NCBI GenBank assembly: GCA_910584065.1
Contig: CAJTZN010000012.1
Span: forward strand, 12,281 to 76,280
Direction of reading: 5' to 3'
Length of the DNA: 64,000 nucleotides
Source of the DNA: an uncultured Eubacterium sp.
GTDB taxonomy: Bacteria; Bacillota; Clostridia; Lachnospirales; Lachnospiraceae
Below the pieces are notes generated by a model. It was not told where the DNA came from, searched no databases, and worked only from the letters and a program-made list of their open reading frames with translations. Positions 24,745-32,993 of this stretch are shown one piece after another; position 1 is the stretch's first letter, and each line of letters opens with the position of its first letter. A program made the translations under genes and the position numbers.

Positions 24745-27700
24745 ATGAAAATAAGAAAGAGGATGATTGCTGTTTCCTGCGCGGTCGCACTTTTAGCGGG
24801 TATCATTCCAGTGGGATCCGTGGCAGCAGCTAAAACGAGTAAATTATCATTGAATAAGACCACTTGTGTAATGAAAAAGGGCACAAAAGTCAAGCTGAAA
24901 GCTATGATTTCGCTCGATCAGAAATACAAGTCTGTGAAATGGTCCAGTAGTAACTGGCAGGTGGCGTCAGTGAACTGGAAAGGAGTAGTACAGGCCAAAA
25001 AGAAGGGAAAAGCGACGATCAAAGTCGCTGTGGGGAGCGAAAAAGCGTCGTGCAGGGTTATCGTGGGAACTCCTGTAAAAAAAGTAAAGGTATCGAATAA
25101 AAATATCGTCTTAACGGTAGGAAGTACGGCGTCTATAAAGGCGGGTGTGCTGCCGGAGAAGGCAAGTATCAGTAAATTGAAATATACTTCAAAAAATAAG
25201 GATGTGGCTTCCGTAAATAAAAATGGACGGGTGAGGGGCATCAACGTAGGGACGACGCAAATCGTTGTCCGCAGCACGGATGGCACGAACAAGAGCGCCC
25301 GGGTAAAGGTAGTAGTGGGACAGAAGGAAGAAGGCAGCAAAACAGAACCTCCGATCAATGTAACTGTGAATGTGACCGTAAATGTACCTGAATCTTCGAA
25401 TCGGCCGGGGGATCGTTCTACGCAAAAGCCGGATGGACCGACGGATACGCACAAACCGGACGATCCGACGGATACGCACAAACCGGACGATCCGACGGAT
25501 ACGCAGAAACCGGACGATCCGACGGATACGCAGAAGCCGGGCGATCCGACGGAAACGCAAAAACCCGGTGTCGAAGCGACAGGAGTTTCTTTGTCGGAAA
25601 CGGAAAAAGCATTGAACATAAATGAAACGCTCCAGCTCACCGCACATATTACCCCGACGGATGCCACTGATCAGGGCGTAAAATGGAAATCCTCGGATAC
25701 AGGAGTTGCCACCGTTTCAGATCAGGGACTCGTAACTCCGGAAAAGGAAGGAACGGCGGAGATTACTGCCACGACGGCAAATGGTAAGTTTACCGCGACA
25801 TGTACGGTGACCGTTTCCCCAACCGCGGTCGTTTCCACCGACAAGGAGATTGCGTACGCGCTGTCGAAACAGCATTTAAAAACGCTGGAAGTGAAAAGCG
25901 ATACAGACAAGAAACTGACAGTGCCGGCGGGGACGTATGATAAGGTTGATATGGTGATAGACCTGCCGAATGGTGAACTGGAAAACAACGCGGTGTTCCA
26001 CAAAATCGAGATCAAAAGGATCTCCGAAAATACGTTTTTTGAAAACGCGGTTGGAAATATCATTGATATATTAAGTAAAAAATCTCACATCATCATTGGA
26101 GAAGGCGCGGACGCAACTGTCACTATTTCTGAGAACAGCACAGAGGTGTCCGTAGAAAATAATGGAACCATCAAGAAACTGAACATCAAGTGTGAGGGGA
26201 AGGTAAATATTACGGGTGATTCCGATAAGAAGATCCCGGTTGAGATCCACGCGGACGCAACTGTTTCCACGACAAAAGTACTTGACATTGACGCAAAGGA
26301 GCATTTTGACATCACGATCCGCCCCGGGGCAGAGAGCACGAAAATAACCGTTGATGCAGAAATCCATGTTCCAGGAATTTTTGGATTGGGGATGATCTCT
26401 GTCAAGATCAATGCGACTGGCGAAGTGAAAACCGTGATCAGCGAAAATGTCGGCCCGGATGAAATGGCAGAGCAGGTAGATTTCAATGGCGTTGTCCATG
26501 ATGTGAATGGGGATGCGTTGGAAGGCGTAGATATTTATATGGTTGGATATCGCCCGAATTATGATATACAGAACATCGAGTCGGACAGCGACACGATCCG
26601 GCTGACTACGGGCGCCGATGGAAAATACAGTTCGGAGAATAAGGTAGTGACGGGGAACTATTATCTCTTGGCGAAAAAAGAAGGCTATATGCCGGTCAGC
26701 CAACAGATCATCATAACGAGCACTTATGGCGATACCTATACAAATGAAGAAATCATACTGATCCCATCCGACTGGGAGGGGAAAACCGGTAATGTGACAG
26801 GCAAGATCCTTGATAGTGTGCAAAAGGATCTCGCAATCTCCGATATTGATGTCCAGGTGCGTAAAGGGAAAGGGTCTTTCGATACCGAGGTTCCGGTCGT
26901 GGTGGAAACGCAGACGAATGAGCAGGGGATTTATCTGGTCAATGATCTGCCTGCGGGTTATTACACGATTCAGTTGAGCGATAAGAGGACGCTTCCCGAA
27001 GGGGAAGAAAACTATCTCCCAACCTGGATCAGCGTCCTGATCCGGCCGGGTGAAACTACGATAGAAGGCGCGGTAATGAGTAAGACGCTGAATGAGGGCC
27101 AGCTTCGTTTTATTTTGAGTTGGGGATCAGAAGACAGCGGGGCAGCTGCGGATCTGGATGCCCATTTGAGAGGGCCGGGAAGTTATGGAGAACGATTCCA
27201 TACGTATTTTAGCAATAAATCGTATAACACGGAGGAGTCCCACTCTGATCTGGATGTGGATGACATGGATTATGAGGGCCCCGAAACGACTACGATATAC
27301 CAGCGTGTTCCGGGTGTTTATAGTTATTATGTACACAATTATACAAACCGCTATGACGCAGATTCCTCCAAGCTGTCAGAGTCATCGGTAAAAGTAGAAG
27401 TGTATGATGGCAATTACAAGCAGAACACTTACTATATTCCGAAACAGGCGGGAAATGTATGGCATGTCTTTGACTATGACAGCAATACGAAAACGTTTAA
27501 GACGATCAATACGATGTATGATGAGAGAGACGAATGGAGGGTGGGAAATACCATCGAGGAGTATAAGCAGGAGATTTCTTCTGATCTGGAAGCTATACAG
27601 CAGTATTACAAAACGTTAGAAGCAGGAACAGGGGAAGATATTCCTGAGAAAGCAGCGGCTTACAAGAAACGGCTGGATGCCCTTACGGACACACAGGAGA

Positions 27701-28770
27701 GTGAGACGGTCAAACTGTATCGTGATGTATATGATTACCGTGAGCAATTGTATTATGAATGTTATCTTTCCTGTTACACAGAGGGCGTTTATACGAGTAA
27801 TTATGATTGGATGGAAGGTAAGCTGACGGTTGATCTGAATGATGAGGACTGTGAGTTGACGACAGATGCGATCACTGGGTGGAGCGAAGCACAGCTGTCG
27901 CCGGTTACTCCGACAGACAGTGACGCTTGGGCGGCAATCCGGGTTGTGGCAGAGAGCGGCCATACGCGAATTGTCAATGTGTATAAGAACTTTAATTTTG
28001 ACTACGTGGAATTAAAGAAAGCGATGGTCGGTGAGGAAAGTTTAAGCTGGAGTCAGGAAAGTTATTATTCGGAAGATGGCGGGCAGTATTATTCATGTCT
28101 GTATATGTATTCCGATCAGGGAACGGAGTTTGATCTAAAGGATGTCGCATTTACGTTTTCTTCGAAGTCCGTGACAGTGGAAAGTGATTCTCATAAAGTG
28201 GAGGGCGAGTACACGGTGACGATCCAGTCAGGAGAGAAGGAGAAAACATGGGTGATCCGCAAGAGGCAGCTTCCGCAGATCAATGACGGGGACAACAAGA
28301 TTTATAAAATGGTATTCTCAGGTGGTTCCTCGCTCTATGTGTATGCGGACAAAAAGATGTTCAGCGACGAGTGTACGATAACCTTAAACGGTCAGAAATG
28401 TGAGATGTATAGACTAAAGTCAGAACCTCATTATTCGCAATACAGTGTGAGTGCTCCGGATGGATCGTCTTACTATGTATACTGCTATCCGATTGATTAC
28501 GCATGCAGTTTGACGGATGTATCTTTTTCGCCATATGTCACAGTGGAGATGAAGCAGTCAGAACAATCGATCATCGTGACGGCGGGTTATTCAGGGGTTA
28601 CGCCGGAAGAACTGACGCTGAACTGGTCTAATACAAATGCGCCTATAGGCGCTGTCACGAAATACGAGCCTGTGAGCGGAGAGGATCATATCGGCGTGAT
28701 CAAGGTAACGATAGATGGCGTCACAGATTATGAAAAGATATACAAAGTATATTTTAAACCTTATGAGTAA
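24745..28770 (+). CDS. Large secreted multi-domain surface protein (Big2, repeat linker, CNA/SpaA-like domains)
   Basis: 1341 residues of unknown function. A signal peptide (MIAVSCAVALLAGIIPVGSV) is followed by two Big2 domains (about 30-115 and 118-195) and a linker of five 9-residue PDDPTDTQK-type repeats (about 230-275). A third Big2 domain with the classic KWKSSDTGVATVSDQGLVT comes next. A beta-rich region then leads to two carboxypeptidase-regulatory/CNA-B-like segments (VVHDVNGDALEGVDIYMVGY; AISDIDVQVRKG with NDLPAGYYTIQLSD). Next is a block with LSWGSEDSGAAADLDAHLRGPG that recalls the DUF2135/YfaP pattern, and about 400 further residues I do not recognise. No LPXTG or SLH anchor is seen. 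ATG 24745 has GAGAGG 7 bases upstream, and a perfect promoter precedes it. It is probably an adhesin or matrix protein. Confidence 0.8.
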   Translation: MKIRKRMIAVSCAVALLAGIIPVGSVAAAKTSKLSLNKTTCVMKKGTKVKLKAMISLDQKYKSVKWSSSNWQVASVNWKGVVQAKKKGKATIKVAVGSEKASCRVIVGTPVKKVKVSNKNIVLTVGSTASIKAGVLPEKASISKLKYTSKNKDVASVNKNGRVRGINVGTTQIVVRSTDGTNKSARVKVVVGQKEEGSKTEPPINVTVNVTVNVPESSNRPGDRSTQKPDGPTDTHKPDDPTDTHKPDDPTDTQKPDDPTDTQKPGDPTETQKPGVEATGVSLSETEKALNINETLQLTAHITPTDATDQGVKWKSSDTGVATVSDQGLVTPEKEGTAEITATTANGKFTATCTVTVSPTAVVSTDKEIAYALSKQHLKTLEVKSDTDKKLTVPAGTYDKVDMVIDLPNGELENNAVFHKIEIKRISENTFFENAVGNIIDILSKKSHIIIGEGADATVTISENSTEVSVENNGTIKKLNIKCEGKVNITGDSDKKIPVEIHADATVSTTKVLDIDAKEHFDITIRPGAESTKITVDAEIHVPGIFGLGMISVKINATGEVKTVISENVGPDEMAEQVDFNGVVHDVNGDALEGVDIYMVGYRPNYDIQNIESDSDTIRLTTGADGKYSSENKVVTGNYYLLAKKEGYMPVSQQIIITSTYGDTYTNEEIILIPSDWEGKTGNVTGKILDSVQKDLAISDIDVQVRKGKGSFDTEVPVVVETQTNEQGIYLVNDLPAGYYTIQLSDKRTLPEGEENYLPTWISVLIRPGETTIEGAVMSKTLNEGQLRFILSWGSEDSGAAADLDAHLRGPGSYGERFHTYFSNKSYNTEESHSDLDVDDMDYEGPETTTIYQRVPGVYSYYVHNYTNRYDADSSKLSESSVKVEVYDGNYKQNTYYIPKQAGNVWHVFDYDSNTKTFKTINTMYDERDEWRVGNTIEEYKQEISSDLEAIQQYYKTLEAGTGEDIPEKAAAYKKRLDALTDTQESETVKLYRDVYDYREQLYYECYLSCYTEGVYTSNYDWMEGKLTVDLNDEDCELTTDAITGWSEAQLSPVTPTDSDAWAAIRVVAESGHTRIVNVYKNFNFDYVELKKAMVGEESLSWSQESYYSEDGGQYYSCLYMYSDQGTEFDLKDVAFTFSSKSVTVESDSHKVEGEYTVTIQSGEKEKTWVIRKRQLPQINDGDNKIYKMVFSGGSSLYVYADKKMFSDECTITLNGQKCEMYRLKSEPHYSQYSVSAPDGSSYYVYCYPIDYACSLTDVSFSPYVTVEMKQSEQSIIVTAGYSGVTPEELTLNWSNTNAPIGAVTKYEPVSGEDHIGVIKVTIDGVTDYEKIYKVYFKPYE
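25434..25568 (+). repeat. 27-bp coding tandem repeat (about five copies)
   Basis: Units of the type GATCCGACGGATACGCA plus ten further bases encode DPTDTHKPD or DPTDTQKPD. The copies differ by a few bases, and the last is the most diverged. Confidence 0.85.
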
Positions 28771-28803
28771 ATATAAATATACACGCACGATTGAGTGAGT
28801 GCT

Positions 28804-28848
28804 AAAACTGCCGCGCGGACAGGTATAGTGTCCTGTGCGGCAGTTTTT
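28804..28848 (+). terminator. Rho-independent terminator after the large secreted protein gene
   Basis: AAACTGCCGCGCGGACA pairs with TGTCCTGTGCGGCAGTTT (one bulge and one G-U pair) and runs into a T-tract. Confidence 0.85.
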
Positions 28849-28892
28849 TCCTCCGTTTTTTATCGTATCGGAACGCGCACGCCTTTTGCGCA

Positions 28893-28924
28893 TGAAGAGT
28901 GAAAAATTTATTTTTCGCTCTTCA
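28893..28924. promoter_or_regulatory. Inverted repeat directly upstream of the signalling operon promoter
   Basis: TGAAGAGTGAAAAA and TTTTTCGCTCTTCA form a 14-bp stem (one wobble pair) with a four-base centre. It ends 3 bases before the -35 box at 28928. It may be a second terminator or an operator. Confidence 0.5.
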
Positions 28925-28927
28925 CCC

Positions 28928-28956
28928 TTGAAAAATATCGCATGTTGGTTTACAAT
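28928..28956 (+). promoter_or_regulatory. Promoter of the HD-GYP and hybrid-kinase operon
   Basis: TTGAAA, a 17-base spacer, then TACAAT, 37 bases before ATG 28994. Confidence 0.75.
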
Positions 28957-28993
28957 CGAATTACGTAGATCTTGGCGCGCAAGGAGTAAGCAG

Positions 28994-30061
28994 ATGAAAA
29001 ATATTATATTAGTAGTGGACGACGATAAGACAAACCTGACGCTCGCACAAAAAATTTTATTGTCACAATTCCGTATTGCTGCCACGAATTCCGGGAAGGC
29101 GGCTTTGAAGTATCTGGAACATAACCATCCGGACCTGATCCTTTTGGACATCAATATGCCGGAGATGGATGGTTTTGAAGTGATGGAACAAATCCGCGGC
29201 GACAAGCGGACTGCGGACATTCCTATCATATTCCTGACAGCGGATGATAAAGCGGATACCGAGATCAGATGTTTTCAGATGGGGGCGATGGATTTTGTCC
29301 GCAAGCCGTTTATACCGGATGTTCTGATGAGCAGGGTCAGCAAGACGATCGAGCTGGAGCAGTACCGGAACAACCTGGAGAAGATGGTGGAGGAGCAGGC
29401 GGATAAGATCACGGAAAGTACCAGGCGGATCAGCGCGATCCAGGATTCCGTCATTGTCGGCATGGCAAATCTGATCGAGAGCCGGGACGGGAGTACGGGG
29501 AAGCATGTGAAGAACACGCAGATCTATGTGAAGATGATTGCGGATGAGTTACATAAGCGCGGGTTGTTTCCCGGCGAACTGACGGAAGAATTTATTGAAA
29601 ATATCCGCAAGGCGGCTCCGCTCCATGATGTGGGGAAGATCAAAGTTCCCGACGCCGTGCTGCAAAAACCCGGAAAGCTGACAGTGGAAGAATTTGAGAC
29701 GATGAAGACGCATACTGTCCACAGCCGTAAGATCATTGATACGATCATCGGTGATGTCGAGGACGGAGAGTATGTAAAAGTGGTGGGGGATATCGCGATG
29801 TATCATCATGAACGATGGGATGGAACCGGCTATCCGACAGGGCTCGCGGGAGAGGATATCCCGCTGGCGGCGCGGATCATGGCTGTGGCGGACGTGTTTG
29901 ACGCCCTTTATGAGGAGAGGGTTTATAAACCACCGATCCGGCCGATCGAGCGGATCCTGCAGATCATGATGGAAGGCAGGGGGACGCAGTTCGACCCGGT
30001 CATCATTGATGTTTTTATGGAAATGATGCCTGAAATTAAAGAGATGCTGAACATATCCTGA
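28994..30061 (+). CDS. Response regulator with HD-GYP output domain (probable c-di-GMP phosphodiesterase)
   Basis: 355 residues. An N-terminal receiver (ILVVDDDKTN, phospho-acceptor Asp in LILLDINMPEMDG, FLTADDKAD, KPF) is followed by a coiled linker (LEKMVEEQADKITEST) and an HD-GYP domain. The HD pair in APLHDVGKIKVPD and the HHERWDGTGYP motif are intact, so it should hydrolyse cyclic di-GMP. I start at ATG 28994, where AAGGAG lies 8 bases upstream; the longer open frame back to 28835 runs through the promoter. It is the first gene of an operon with two hybrid kinases and is the natural phosphorylation target of one or both. Confidence 0.92.
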   Translation: MKNIILVVDDDKTNLTLAQKILLSQFRIAATNSGKAALKYLEHNHPDLILLDINMPEMDGFEVMEQIRGDKRTADIPIIFLTADDKADTEIRCFQMGAMDFVRKPFIPDVLMSRVSKTIELEQYRNNLEKMVEEQADKITESTRRISAIQDSVIVGMANLIESRDGSTGKHVKNTQIYVKMIADELHKRGLFPGELTEEFIENIRKAAPLHDVGKIKVPDAVLQKPGKLTVEEFETMKTHTVHSRKIIDTIIGDVEDGEYVKVVGDIAMYHHERWDGTGYPTGLAGEDIPLAARIMAVADVFDALYEERVYKPPIRPIERILQIMMEGRGTQFDPVIIDVFMEMMPEIKEMLNIS

Positions 30062-30082
30062 AGAAAGGGGCGGTAGAACGCT

Positions 30083-32986
30083 GTGGAAGACAGAAATTAT
30101 AATGACGAAAAAGTTATGAAAATGCTGGAACGGACGGTGCTGATCATCTTTTCCGCCTATTCTGTTGTCTTATTCGTTGTTTCCTGTTTGCTCGGGTGGA
30201 GTGTTTATGTGCGGGAACTGATCGCCCTGTCGCTTATTGTGATCTGGGCGGCTTGTATCAGGCGGGTTAAAACATATGACGACCGTGCGCTGCTGATTTC
30301 CGTGCTGTCCTGGATGAATTTTGTGATCTATGCGCTCCATACCGATAATTTCATATCGATCATCCCGGTCATGGCGGGACTCATTATTTTACTCAGTATT
30401 TTTTGCGCGCACCGCATCGTCTATTTGGGGATGTTTGTTTCAAATGGCCTGTTTCTGTATCACGGGCTGCTGGCCAGGACGATCCCGCTTGACAACGCAG
30501 ATGATGTGTTCCGCCTTGTCCTGCATGTGCTCGCCGTGTATACGGCGTCTTTTACCGCTTGGATGACGATACGGATCCGCATGCAGATCAGCGAAAAATT
30601 ATATGAGAACATTGGCAGGCTGGAACGTGCCGAGCAGAGCAAAGACGATTTTATGGTAAATATTTCCCATGAGATCCGCACGCCGATCAATGCGGTATGC
30701 GGTATGAGCGAGGCAATCCTCCAGGAGGATATTCCGGTCGGCGTGAGGAAAGATGTGATCGATATCCAGACAGCGGGGCGGAATCTTTTGTCCACGGTCA
30801 GCAACATTCTGGATTACTCCGAGCTGGAGAGCGGGGATCTGGAACTGGCGGAGGAAAGTTATAACATCACATCGACGATAACCGATATTATCAATATGGC
30901 GCTGACATTAGAAAACGGAAAGAAACTTGAACTGGTCGTGGACTGCGATGCGGACCTGCCGAGTAATCTCGTAGGGGACGAGCAGAAGATCCGGCGTATC
31001 GTCATGAACCTGCTGGAAAACGCGATCAAATTTACGAAAGAGGGAGGCGTTGTCCTTTCGATCGTGGGCCGGAAAGAAGAATACGGGATCAATCTGGTCG
31101 TCAGCGTGAAGGATTCGGGCATCGGCATCAAACCGTCCGATCTGGAGCACGTCTTTACGAGGTTTCAGCAGGTGGATTCCAAGCGGAACAGGGAGGAAGG
31201 CGGTTCGGGCATCGGCCTTGCGATCACGAAAGCGCTTGTCCGGAAAATGGGCGGATTTATTACCGTGACGAGCGAGCCGGGCGTTGGGAGCGAGTTCCGC
31301 TTTACGATCCCGCAGAAAGTACTCGACGATACGCCGATCGTGTCGATCAAAAATAAGCAGCAGGTGTTCGCGGCGTGTTATATCAATATGAGTAAATATG
31401 ATTACACGGTTGTGAGAGAGGGTTATGAAAGCTGTATGGTCCATGTCGCGGAGCAGTTCGGCATCATGTTCCGCGTATGCAGGAGCCTTTCTGAACTGAA
31501 ACGGCGGCTGGAGCGTGAAAAGTATACCCACATATTTATCAGCTGGGAAGAGTACTGTGAAGATAAAAGCTTTTTTGAGAAATTGGCGCAGACACTCAGC
31601 GTCGTACTGATACTGGATTACGGCCAGGAAGTGCGGGCGGGGAGCAATATGCTGCGCATTTATAAGCCGTTTACCGTGCTGTCCATCGCGGCGGTATTCA
31701 ATGGAAGGAAAGTGATCCAGAGGGATGAACAGCATGCGGACCTCCGCCACCGATTTATCGCGCCGGATGCAAAAGTGCTCGTCGTAGACGACAACGCTAT
31801 GAACTTAAAAGTCATGGCGCGGCTTCTTCTGCCATACCAGATTCGGGTGACGATGGCCGGAAGTGGCAGGGAGGCGCTGGAAAAACTGGATTCCATGCAA
31901 TTTGACTGTGTATTCCTGGATCATATGATGCCGGAAATGGACGGAGTGGAGACGTTACATAAAATACGGCAGAAACCGGGGTCGTATTTTCAGTCGCTCT
32001 CGATTATCGCCTTTACGGCGAACGCCATCGGAGGTGCCAGGGAAATGTTTCTGGCGGAAGGGTTTGACGACTTTATTGCCAAACCGATCGAACTAAGTGT
32101 GCTCGAACGTATGCTGCGCCGTTATATCCCGGTGCAGAAGCAGATCCGGCTGGAAGATCTGCCAGAAGAAGGCAGAGCCTCAGGTGCGGCGCCGGAGCAG
32201 GCGGTGATTGCCGCGGAAGAAGAGGAACGCGTGGATACAGCGGAAGCGGAAGGAAAAGCTGCCGCACAGGCAGACCGCGGGGCAAAACAGGATGCGTATA
32301 AAGAGCAGCAGCTGGCAGAACTGACTGCGGCGGGTATCAATATCGAGCAGGGGATGGCCTTCTGCGGTGACGAAGAAGGATTTCGCGAGATCACGGCGAT
32401 GTACCACGCGGAGGGGCCGAAGAGAAAGTATTCCCTGCAGCATTTTTTTGAGGAAGAGGACTGGAAAAATTATGTCATAGCCGTGCACGCATTGAAGAGT
32501 AATTCCAAAGGGATTGGGGCGGACAAAGTTGCGGCGCTCGCGCTGAATCTGGAAATGGCGGGGAAGGAAGACCATATCGACTATATTCTGGAGCATCATG
32601 AAGAACTTTTGGAAATGCACGACGCCCTGTTAGGCATTATCGGCGGGAACGCCTTTATCTATCCGGAAGGGACGGAAGAAAGCGGTGAGCCATCTGCCGG
32701 GCAGTCGGAACACGAAGCAGACCAGAATGCCGGCCAGGAAAGCGAATCGGCGCCGATGCCGCTTGACCAGCTGCTCTCACAGCTGGAGGAACACCTGGAA
32801 GGTTTCGAGAGTGAAGGGATGAACGAACTTTTGGACGCCCTTCAAAAGTGTGAGCCGCCACACAGCTCCGCGCAGGAGACTTCGCCTGCGGAGCTGGCGG
32901 AACAGATACGGGAAAAAGTAGATGATTTTGATTTCCTGGGAGCAGCGGACATACTCAGCTCATGGAAAGATGCGCGGAAAGGTTAG
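30083..32986 (+). CDS. Hybrid sensor histidine kinase with receiver and Hpt domains
   Basis: 967 residues. About five to six membrane segments fill residues 18-165 with almost no extracytoplasmic loop. Next come HisKA with NISHEIRTPINAV (His 196), HATPase_c with NLLENAIKF, DSGIGI and GGSGIGLAI, and a degenerate receiver-like domain (about 425-540). A true receiver follows with VLVVDDNAMN and Asp 613 in FLDHMMPEMDG. After a Glu/Ala-rich linker (690-745) an Hpt domain carries AVHALKSNSKGIG (His 802). The acidic C-terminus (about 870-967) is unusual. The domain set supports a His-Asp-His phosphorelay to the HD-GYP regulator encoded 21 bases upstream. The start is taken as GTG 30083 after AAAGGGG; ATG 30116 is an alternative. 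Confidence 0.9.
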   Translation: MEDRNYNDEKVMKMLERTVLIIFSAYSVVLFVVSCLLGWSVYVRELIALSLIVIWAACIRRVKTYDDRALLISVLSWMNFVIYALHTDNFISIIPVMAGLIILLSIFCAHRIVYLGMFVSNGLFLYHGLLARTIPLDNADDVFRLVLHVLAVYTASFTAWMTIRIRMQISEKLYENIGRLERAEQSKDDFMVNISHEIRTPINAVCGMSEAILQEDIPVGVRKDVIDIQTAGRNLLSTVSNILDYSELESGDLELAEESYNITSTITDIINMALTLENGKKLELVVDCDADLPSNLVGDEQKIRRIVMNLLENAIKFTKEGGVVLSIVGRKEEYGINLVVSVKDSGIGIKPSDLEHVFTRFQQVDSKRNREEGGSGIGLAITKALVRKMGGFITVTSEPGVGSEFRFTIPQKVLDDTPIVSIKNKQQVFAACYINMSKYDYTVVREGYESCMVHVAEQFGIMFRVCRSLSELKRRLEREKYTHIFISWEEYCEDKSFFEKLAQTLSVVLILDYGQEVRAGSNMLRIYKPFTVLSIAAVFNGRKVIQRDEQHADLRHRFIAPDAKVLVVDDNAMNLKVMARLLLPYQIRVTMAGSGREALEKLDSMQFDCVFLDHMMPEMDGVETLHKIRQKPGSYFQSLSIIAFTANAIGGAREMFLAEGFDDFIAKPIELSVLERMLRRYIPVQKQIRLEDLPEEGRASGAAPEQAVIAAEEEERVDTAEAEGKAAAQADRGAKQDAYKEQQLAELTAAGINIEQGMAFCGDEEGFREITAMYHAEGPKRKYSLQHFFEEEDWKNYVIAVHALKSNSKGIGADKVAALALNLEMAGKEDHIDYILEHHEELLEMHDALLGIIGGNAFIYPEGTEESGEPSAGQSEHEADQNAGQESESAPMPLDQLLSQLEEHLEGFESEGMNELLDALQKCEPPHSSAQETSPAELAEQIREKVDDFDFLGAADILSSWKDARKG

Positions 32987-32993
32987 GTGCCGT

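Noticed and set aside
25189..25647. Repeat-rich Arg/Ile frames overlapping the 27-bp repeats on both strands
   Set aside because: They are produced by the tandem repeat read in other frames; the Big2 protein frame is continuous and has promoter and ribosome site.
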